A stretch of 64,000 nucleotides of DNA from Sclerotiophoma versabilis (taxonomy: Eukaryota > Ascomycota > Dothideomycetes > Pleosporales > Didymellaceae). This document shows positions 58,101 through 64,000 of the stretch, one piece after another. The stretch is from contig JAAROD010000090.1 of NCBI GenBank assembly GCA_012274445.1, positions 372,001 to 436,000 on the forward strand, written 5' to 3'. The translations under genes were made by a program, and so were the position numbers. The notes below the pieces were generated by a model. The model was not told the origin of the DNA. It worked only from the letters and a program-made list of their open reading frames with translations, and searched no databases. Each line of letters opens with the position of its first letter. Position 1 is the first letter of the stretch.

Positions 58101-61100
58101 TTGTCGAACTCTCGACGGCAGAGCATGTTACCAATCTCACGCCTGCCGTTCTTCATGACTCGTGGCAGTGTATTCGGTGCTGTGATCATGACGCAGTAAA
58201 CCCTCAGGTGATGTTCCTGATATAATACTTCCATGCAGCGCTCCGATAAGGAGTCCAGGAAAGGTACATCGAGCTGCTGTGGTGGTCCGCCTGGATTTGT
58301 CGGCGCTGTCGACGCAGCCTGTGTTTCGATTAGAATGATGGGCAAATATTCGCCGTTGACGTAAGAGTCGAACGCAGAGCTGTAGAACGTTAGCAGTCAC
58401 CATGTACACATAATAGCACGACTTACCAGTCGTAAATCTTAGGCACCGATTTCATGATGCTTGTGACTAGGTGCTGCACAAAGAAGTAGCGATGCTCAGC
58501 TTCCAACACTCCGTGCTCGACCCACTCGACTCTTTGGCGAATCCTGTCCTCGTAGAGACCAAGTACGAAGATCTTGCCTTCAACTACGCATCCGAGGAGT
58601 CCTGTACGGAGGAATTCCAGCTCGAGCAGCTGCGGAGTTGGGCTTCCCTCGACAAATCGATAGGGACGAGCATGGAAGATGGTCTCGGTGTGCTTTTGCA
58701 GCTGCCAGAATCCTCCAGAGAGCGATGGCGAGTCGACCCAGATCTCTCTGACACTATACGGAGAGCAAAGCAAGTTTGTCTCTGGATCTACCACAGCAAG
58801 AGTGGCATCTGGAATAGGATATCCGAACGCTCCCACTCTCATCGTGCCTGGTTCGTTTGCGCGCTTACTGGCTTCCTCTCCAATAGCTACCACCACGATC
58901 TCGTTCATCTTCAGCGCTTCTTTATCCAAAAGGATTTCCAGCAGCTCATTGCGACTCTTCTTTTGTTTCGCCTTCTTGTTGGTGGTACCGCCACCAATCA
59001 GACTCGAGTAGCCGTTGGTGTTGTTCTCCAACTCCTTGTCATTATCCTCTTCATCTTCTTCTTCCAAGCTCAACGGGCAGCCCATGCGCTCTTCTCCACC
59101 TAACCAATCGCGAACAGAGACTATCATGCCGCCATGTTCGGGTAAGCATAACATAGGTGCGATCAACTCCTTCCCACGTGGGTTCCGGAGCGGCCTAAAC
59201 CAACGATCTCCCAGAATGTCGTGGAATTCGCAGTCTACTGTAAGTGTATCGATGAGACATATCTTGACTGATCCAAAGTTGGGGTCCGCATTCTTCTTGT
59301 AGTTACGCGTAGCCATTGGGTCCTGCTGATAATTGTACGCAGCACGCTTTAGACCCGGATAGTCTGCAACAAGGATGGTCGCCTTATATTTGGTAATGAG
59401 ATGCGCGTAGAGACCAGGAGTGTCCATTGTCGGTGGTTCCAGCCAAACTGTAGTGTGTCCGCCATAGACGGCGTACAGAACACCCAAAATCATGCCTGCA
59501 CTTTCGCGTGGATCGAGGTAGCTAAGAATGACTTCGGTGGGCGAAGTTCGTGGAGGTGGTGCAATAAATTTGCCGTTCTTGTCTCGCAAGTTGCCGCTGA
59601 AAGTGTCTGCGGTTTCGCGGCCCGTAGGAATGGTGGAGACTATCGCGCTGATGCAGGCCATTTGGTGCATGATGGTGCGATGGCTGAGGACGACACCTCG
59701 TAGGTCACCAGTTGGGGCGCGTGAAAACTCAATATAAGCTACCTCTGGGACCTGCAATGCTGGTGTGTCGTCATGCTTCTTAGGGTGATGGCTGCCAAAC
59801 TCGTTCGTCTTCCACCATTCGACACCGCTGGGCCACTTGAGGCGGTTTTGGCTAATATCGCGGTGGAAGGCCTTTAGGTTGTTGTCTGTTGTCAGCGCAA
59901 GATGGGCTTGAGTCGTTGTCAAGAGGAGAATGAGCTTCTGGTAATCGTCCACGCTGTTGATGGGTACTGCAACAACGCCAGCAATAAAGCAACCCAGCAA
60001 AGCAACGACGAACTCGATAATTTCGGTGTCCCTGTAGACCAAAGCGACCCTGTCGCCTCGATACAGGTTGCTCTTGTCTCTTATAACCTTGGCGACCTTC
60101 TCGGCACGACTTGCAACCTTCTCCCAAGATATCGACGCCGTCTCCTTTCCTTTCGAGTCGAGTACCCAGAAGGCTGTCTGACGTGGCTGTGTGCGTCCCC
60201 GATGGCGCAGAACAGCGCCGATGTTATCGAATTTGGCCATCTGTATATTGGGGTTGTGCGGATCATATACGTCGAATGGCAAGTCGCGCGGTTCCAGAGG
60301 CATCATGGTCTGGACAACCGCGCCATGGGGCAGTTCGCCGGGGTTCATCATGGGCGGTGGAATCGCGGCGGTGGGCGAGAAAGCATCGCCGGACGAGTAG
60401 CGGTTTGGGCCGCCGTATGCGTCTGGCTGGTCCTGTATCTGCTGGCCGGTGAAGTCGGAGAAGTAGCCCTGGTTCACGTCGAGCATGGTGCTCCGCCGAC
60501 TCGCCTCTCCGCCCGGCGATCCGTAAGCACCGTCATAGGCCTGCGGCTGTGTGTCTGGATTGAAGGCGTAGTTGGAGCCCATCATGGTGCCTTCGCGCGA
60601 GTAGTTGTACTCGGGCGTCTGCGGGCGGGGGATGAACGTCTCGCTGCCCTGGGACGGCGCTCGCTGCAGCGACGAGGTGCGCAGGCCCAGCTGCTTCTCC
60701 TGGAAGCGGCCGACCTGGCTGGGCGGGTAGGCCACGTACTGGGTGCCCCCGCCCAGCGTCGTCGCGGATGGCGCATATTCGAAGTTGGACGAGGCGATGC
60801 TTGCGCGCGGGTCGAAGGCCGGTCCCTGGGGGCCGGCAAGCGCAGCGAGCGAGGCGGTGCGTGAGCCCGAGTGCTCGCTCTGCGTGGGGCTCTGGCGCAG
60901 GTCCTGCTGGAGCTGCGCCGTGTACTCCGGGCCCAGGTACTGCGACAGGAGGACGGTCCTGCGCTTCTCGTAGCTGTGCCGGTCGTTAGCGCAGATCTGC
61001 GGGCGTGCTGGGCGTGCGATGGGTGACGTGACGGCACGGGTCAGTGCAAATGGGTGTGGGGAAGTCGTGGACGCGTCTGACGGACCCTTTCTGCGTGATG

Positions 61101-61165
61101 TCGCCCTCCTCCAGCTCGTGGTCCAGCTCCTGGAGCCTCGCCTGCAGCTCCGGGTTGTCCGCCAT
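55180..61165 (-). CDS. CPS1: CPS1/DIP2-type protein: DMAP1-binding and two AMP-binding-like domains
   Basis: Four exons (61165-61086, 60973-58427, 58379-56953, 56903-55180) join in frame to about 1925 residues; all introns are GT-AG. The N-terminus is a DMAP1-binding domain (LQARLQELDHELEEGDITQKG, then YEKRRTVLLSQYLG). A disordered stretch follows, then two AMP-binding-like halves at about residues 260-850 and 900-1560. These are related to fatty-acyl-AMP ligases, for example VALVYRDTEIIEFVVALLGC, RGVVLSHRTIMHQM and VRYVRTGDLGFLH. The last 250 residues are Gln/Pro-rich and disordered. This is the architecture of metazoan DIP2 and of the fungal CPS1 family, first studied in Cochliobolus and later in Coccidioides. 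DIP2 proteins affect lipid (diacylglycerol) metabolism. Whether both halves still adenylate a substrate is not evident, since typical catalytic residues are only partly recognisable. The start ATG at 61165 opens MADNPELQ; the codons upstream have no ATG. Confidence 0.9.
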
Positions 61166-61844
61166 GGTCGGGTTTCCAGAATCGGGAAGCAATGGGTCAG
61201 ACTCAGGTGGTGGCGGCTTGCGACATGTCACTCACGTCGCGGGGCCTCTCCGGCAGCGGTGGCAAACCTCGGGCGAGCACTGCGCGTGGAGGCCTCAGTC
61301 GACCGCCGTGCTGGTGTGCAGTAGATGTGCGAAACAACGCTCGCCCGCGCACACTGGCAGCCAATTCAGGAACAACTTCCACCAGCGAACCAAGGAGCGC
61401 CCATGGACGTCATCCCAGCGCTTAACACGGTTAAAGTTAGCCAGCCCTGCTGCCAGCCCTGCTGCCGAATCGAGCTCGACCCGCCTCTCTCGTACCCACA
61501 GCGCTGCCTGTCCATGTCTCTGTCCCAACACATGCTCTCTCCCAACACGCCTGCATCTTCCATGTACCATGGCACGCATCTTGGCCGGGCAGAGGGTTGG
61601 AGTGTCTTGTTGATTAGTTAGTTCCACATGCTGCTGCTGCTGCCGTGCCGGGCTTTCTGCGGCATGCTGCGTGCCGCTATCTGTGCCTCGGCTCGAGGAT
61701 AGCCATGGCCAAATGTCTCAGCGTTGAACTGCCATTGCACATGCATGCTGTTGGATCCCCTTTTCAAAGACAGCCCTCCAGCCCTCCAGCCCTCCAGCCC
61801 TCCAGCCCTCCACTTGCCTCCTCACACCCACAAACTTCGCCATC
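61166..61844. promoter_or_regulatory. Divergent region between CPS1/DIP2 gene and thioesterase gene
   Basis: About 680 bases that probably hold both promoters. An 8-base tandem repeat lies at 61771-61810. No TATA box was identified with confidence. Confidence 0.45.
61771..61810 (+). repeat. CAGCCCTC tandem array, five units
   Basis: Five perfect 8-base units end 34 bases before the ATG of the thioesterase gene, so they probably lie in its 5' UTR. Confidence 0.9.
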
Positions 61845-63021
61845 ATGGGGACCCTCATCCGCCCACCGCCTATAGACAAGAACCTTTCTCAGATTGAGAA
61901 TGTCTTGGAGCTGACCGAGCTGACCGATATCGACCCGGATCTGTTCACCAACACCCGCCCCATGTGGCATCCGCCGGGCGCCAGAGGCATCTTTGGCGGT
62001 GCAGCGATCGCACAAACCCTCAGTGCAGCCCAGAAGACGATTCCACCAGACTTCACCGTACACTCGATGCACTGCTACTTTGTCTTGGCTGGAAACGCCG
62101 ATATACCCATCATGTACCATGTCGAGAGAGTGCGATCAGGTAAGTCGTTCGCGACCAGAACCGTGCAGGCGCGGCAGCGAGGCAAGGTCATCTTCACCAC
62201 TACCATGAGCTTTGTGCGACACAACAGTGGAGGAGAGAAGCTGGTCGAGCATACATACCCCATGCCAGACGTGCCAGATCCAGAAGAGGGGATGGATGAC
62301 CTGGATACCCACGGCAATAACAATGGTCCGTTCCAGAGCCAGCGACTCGAGATTTTGAATGGTATGTGTTGAGGCTCCCCCACGATTGGCATGTAAAGCT
62401 GACCCCAACTAGATGACTCCCCATTCCCACACACCAAGAAATGCAGGCAGTGGATGAAAGCCCGGGGCACCATATCCCCCGGGGGCGGACACGAAGCTCA
62501 CCTCTCCGCTATCGCATATATGTCAGACAGCTACTTTATCGGCACAATCGCTCGCGTCCACAAGCTCTGGCGGTACTCCACACAACGCAAGAGCAAGTCG
62601 AAGGCCAGCGTCGATGAGGACGTTCTCAAGAAGCTACTCGCCATGGACGATGCAGAACTGAAGCGTCAGAAATACTTAGACGAGGCAGACATTAAGCGTA
62701 TACAAAGAGTGAGGAATGGCGAGAGTCTTAGGAAAGACAACACGCCAGAGATCGGCATGATGGTCAGTCTCGACCATACCATCTACTTCCACAACCCTCG
62801 AAATTTCAGGGCAGACGAGTGGATCTTCACGGAGATGGAGACAACTTGGGCTGGTGATGGTCGTGGTCTTGTGTTCCAGAGGATGTATACCCGCAATGGC
62901 ACTCTCATCGCCAGCTGCGTACAAGAGGTTCGTACAAACTATTGACAGCGCCAGGACGCAGGCTAACTTGTGGCAGGGACTGGTACGACTGAAGCAGACT
63001 GACAGCACACCTAAGCTTTAG
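61845..63021 (+). CDS. Acyl-CoA thioesterase II (TesB-type), peroxisomal type, three exons
   Basis: Exons 61845-62361, 62413-62927 and 62977-63021 join to about 358 residues. Two hotdog halves are recognisable. The first has GARGIFGGAAIAQTL, then the HSMHCYFVLAG block and an ERVRSGKSFATRTVQARQ strand. The second has LDHTIYFHNPRNFRADEW and the end block WAGDGRGLVFQRMYTRNGTLIASCVQEG. These match acyl-CoA thioesterase II (ACOT8/TesB/yeast Tes1). The enzyme hydrolyses acyl-CoA to free acid and CoA, in eukaryotes mostly in peroxisomes during beta-oxidation. The last three residues are PKL, a plausible weak PTS1 signal. The catalytic Asp (here in LDHTI) and the hotdog Gln/Thr are in expected places. 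The last exon is only 45 bases; without it the protein would end in a short intronic tail, and the intron (GTTCGT...GGCAG) is a little unusual at its donor. Confidence 0.9.
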
Positions 63022-63494
63022 AAGGGGTGTGTTCAGCATGTAACTGACATTTGTATGACATTTTTGACTCCATATATACTACTTTGATCTAATACCACAA
63101 CTGTTGGTTCCCTTTTTCTCAAAATTAGATCAGACAGAATTGTGAACATCTCAGCTGTGTCTCAAGGCTGTGCAGGGGAGGGAAAGCTCTCCTCGCTCTC
63201 GGCGGCAGCTAGTGGCCGGGGTCTTCTTTAGCGTGTCTGCCTTTGAAGCCGATGCATCCCCATCTGTCTCTCCTCACCGTTGCAACCGTCCTCTGACTCA
63301 ATATGCGATTATACGACACCTGACAGAGCTTTGAACCTTACGCACTAGTTACAGCAAGAGTTGAAGTCTGTTTACACAACGACCACCTCGGCAACCTTGA
63401 TACGGCCGATTGAGTTGCACAAAACCAGTCCCAGCCAATTACTGGGCGCATAAAGGAATCGACGGCCATTACCCAAAGCGTCGCATGCCAACAA
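63022..63494. other. Intergenic
   Basis: About 473 bases between two plus-strand genes. No gene or repeat recognised. Confidence 0.45.
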
Positions 63495-64000
63495 ATGAAC
63501 AAGCAAGCTGCATGCCTTAACTGTCGCCGCAGCAAAATAAAATGCCGGCGCGATGAGGGAGCACCAAATTGCGAAAGATGCACGCACCTTGGCGCTGAAT
63601 GCGTGATCCCTGAATTTCATATTGGTAGGCAGAAAGGTGTGAAGAAGTGAGTATTGTACGACCAGCTTGAACATCGCACTCATCATTTATTCCAGCAAAC
63701 GTTCTGGTCTCGAAAAAGCCATATTCCAGGTTGAGGAGGCAATTAAGAGGCGCAAATCTGATGCACCTTCTCACAAACACACCCTAGAGCAGCTACAGAA
63801 GCTGCTCAACGACGCAAAAACCGAGGACAGCTCACCATCTACTCAAACGCCTGGGTCGAACCATATGAATGACCCGTTTGCATCGGATTCAAGAGACATG
63901 AAGCCTCCAGCGACCCTTCAGCATTCCGAGAGAGATCATGGCGGGGGCTCCAGTGATGATCAGCTTGCAGTTGAGGATGTCGAGAACCCTCTGCAACTTC
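63495..64000 (+). CDS. Zn(II)2Cys6 transcription factor, 5' part only
   Basis: The ATG at 63495 opens MNKQAACLNCRRSKIKC, then RRDEGAPNCERC, then THLGAEC. This is a complete Zn2Cys6 binuclear cluster with spacing C-x2-C-x6-C-x8-C-x2-C-x6-C. A GTGAGT donor at 63647 and a TTCCAG acceptor at 63695 define a 49-base intron. Exon 2 (from 63696) continues with a Lys/Arg linker and a Gln/Leu stretch (HTLEQLQKLL), which may be a dimerisation coiled coil. The gene runs past the right edge of the window, so the regulatory middle domain is not seen. Such factors bind CGG-type half-sites and regulate metabolism. Its targets cannot be told from here. Confidence 0.9.

Noticed and set aside
1..64000. CRISPR arrays, prokaryotic operons, riboswitches
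   Set aside because: The window is eukaryotic: spliced genes, mitochondrial and nuclear protein families. No regularly spaced repeat array was seen.

Overview
This window looks like nuclear DNA of a filamentous ascomycete (Pezizomycotina, plausibly a dothideomycete). The genes are split by short introns of about 45-70 bases with GTAAGT/GTATGT-like donors. They lie on both strands without operons. Several families point the same way: HET-domain incompatibility protein, C6 zinc-cluster regulator, FRE ferric reductase, a CPS1/DIP2-type AMP-binding protein and a serine-rich cupredoxin. The assignment to class is inference; no rRNA, tRNA or mitochondrial marker was seen.

Layout. 1.3-2.4 kb: DUF2306-type membrane protein. 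2.6-6.5 kb: a tandem pair on the minus strand, an intact HET-domain gene and a full-length decayed copy. 7.0-8.6 kb: carotenoid oxygenase. 10-11 kb: unknown coiled-coil protein with a hydrophobic N-terminus. 11.5-17.3 kb: ribosomal protein uS7 (RPS5), a long coiled-coil protein and a MYND-type zinc-finger protein. 17.9-19.5 kb: unknown CxxC/Gln-rich protein. 22.0-23.2 kb: protein with an internal MIF-like domain. 26.3 kb: CENP-X/MHF2. 28-32.6 kb: GPI cupredoxin, APH-family kinase and an unknown nuclear-looking protein. 32.9-39.6 kb: divergent housekeeping pair SDA1 (60S biogenesis) and RSE1 (SF3b). 40-44.6 kb: divergent pair PSD1 (mitochondrial phosphatidylserine decarboxylase) and a ubiquitin-like ER-membrane protein resembling HERP/Usa1. 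44.8-49.2 kb: a gene graveyard. 50.2-52.1 kb: ferric reductase. 55.2-61.2 kb: CPS1/DIP2 homologue. 61.8-63.0 kb: acyl-CoA thioesterase II. 63.5 kb to the edge: start of a Zn2Cys6 transcription factor.

The housekeeping genes are intact and close together. The accessory parts are gene-poor or decayed. The most informative observations are the intact/decayed HET pair, whose alignment also fixes the start of the intact gene, and the 4.4-kb graveyard. The graveyard holds remnants of two kinase-like genes, an orphan C-terminal fragment of the purine enzyme AIR synthetase, and a ribokinase pseudogene that still keeps a clean intron. I see no clearly new defence or biosynthetic system. Several conserved-looking proteins of unknown function are described below. 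Splice sites were placed by eye from GT-AG ends, reading frame and family alignment from memory.
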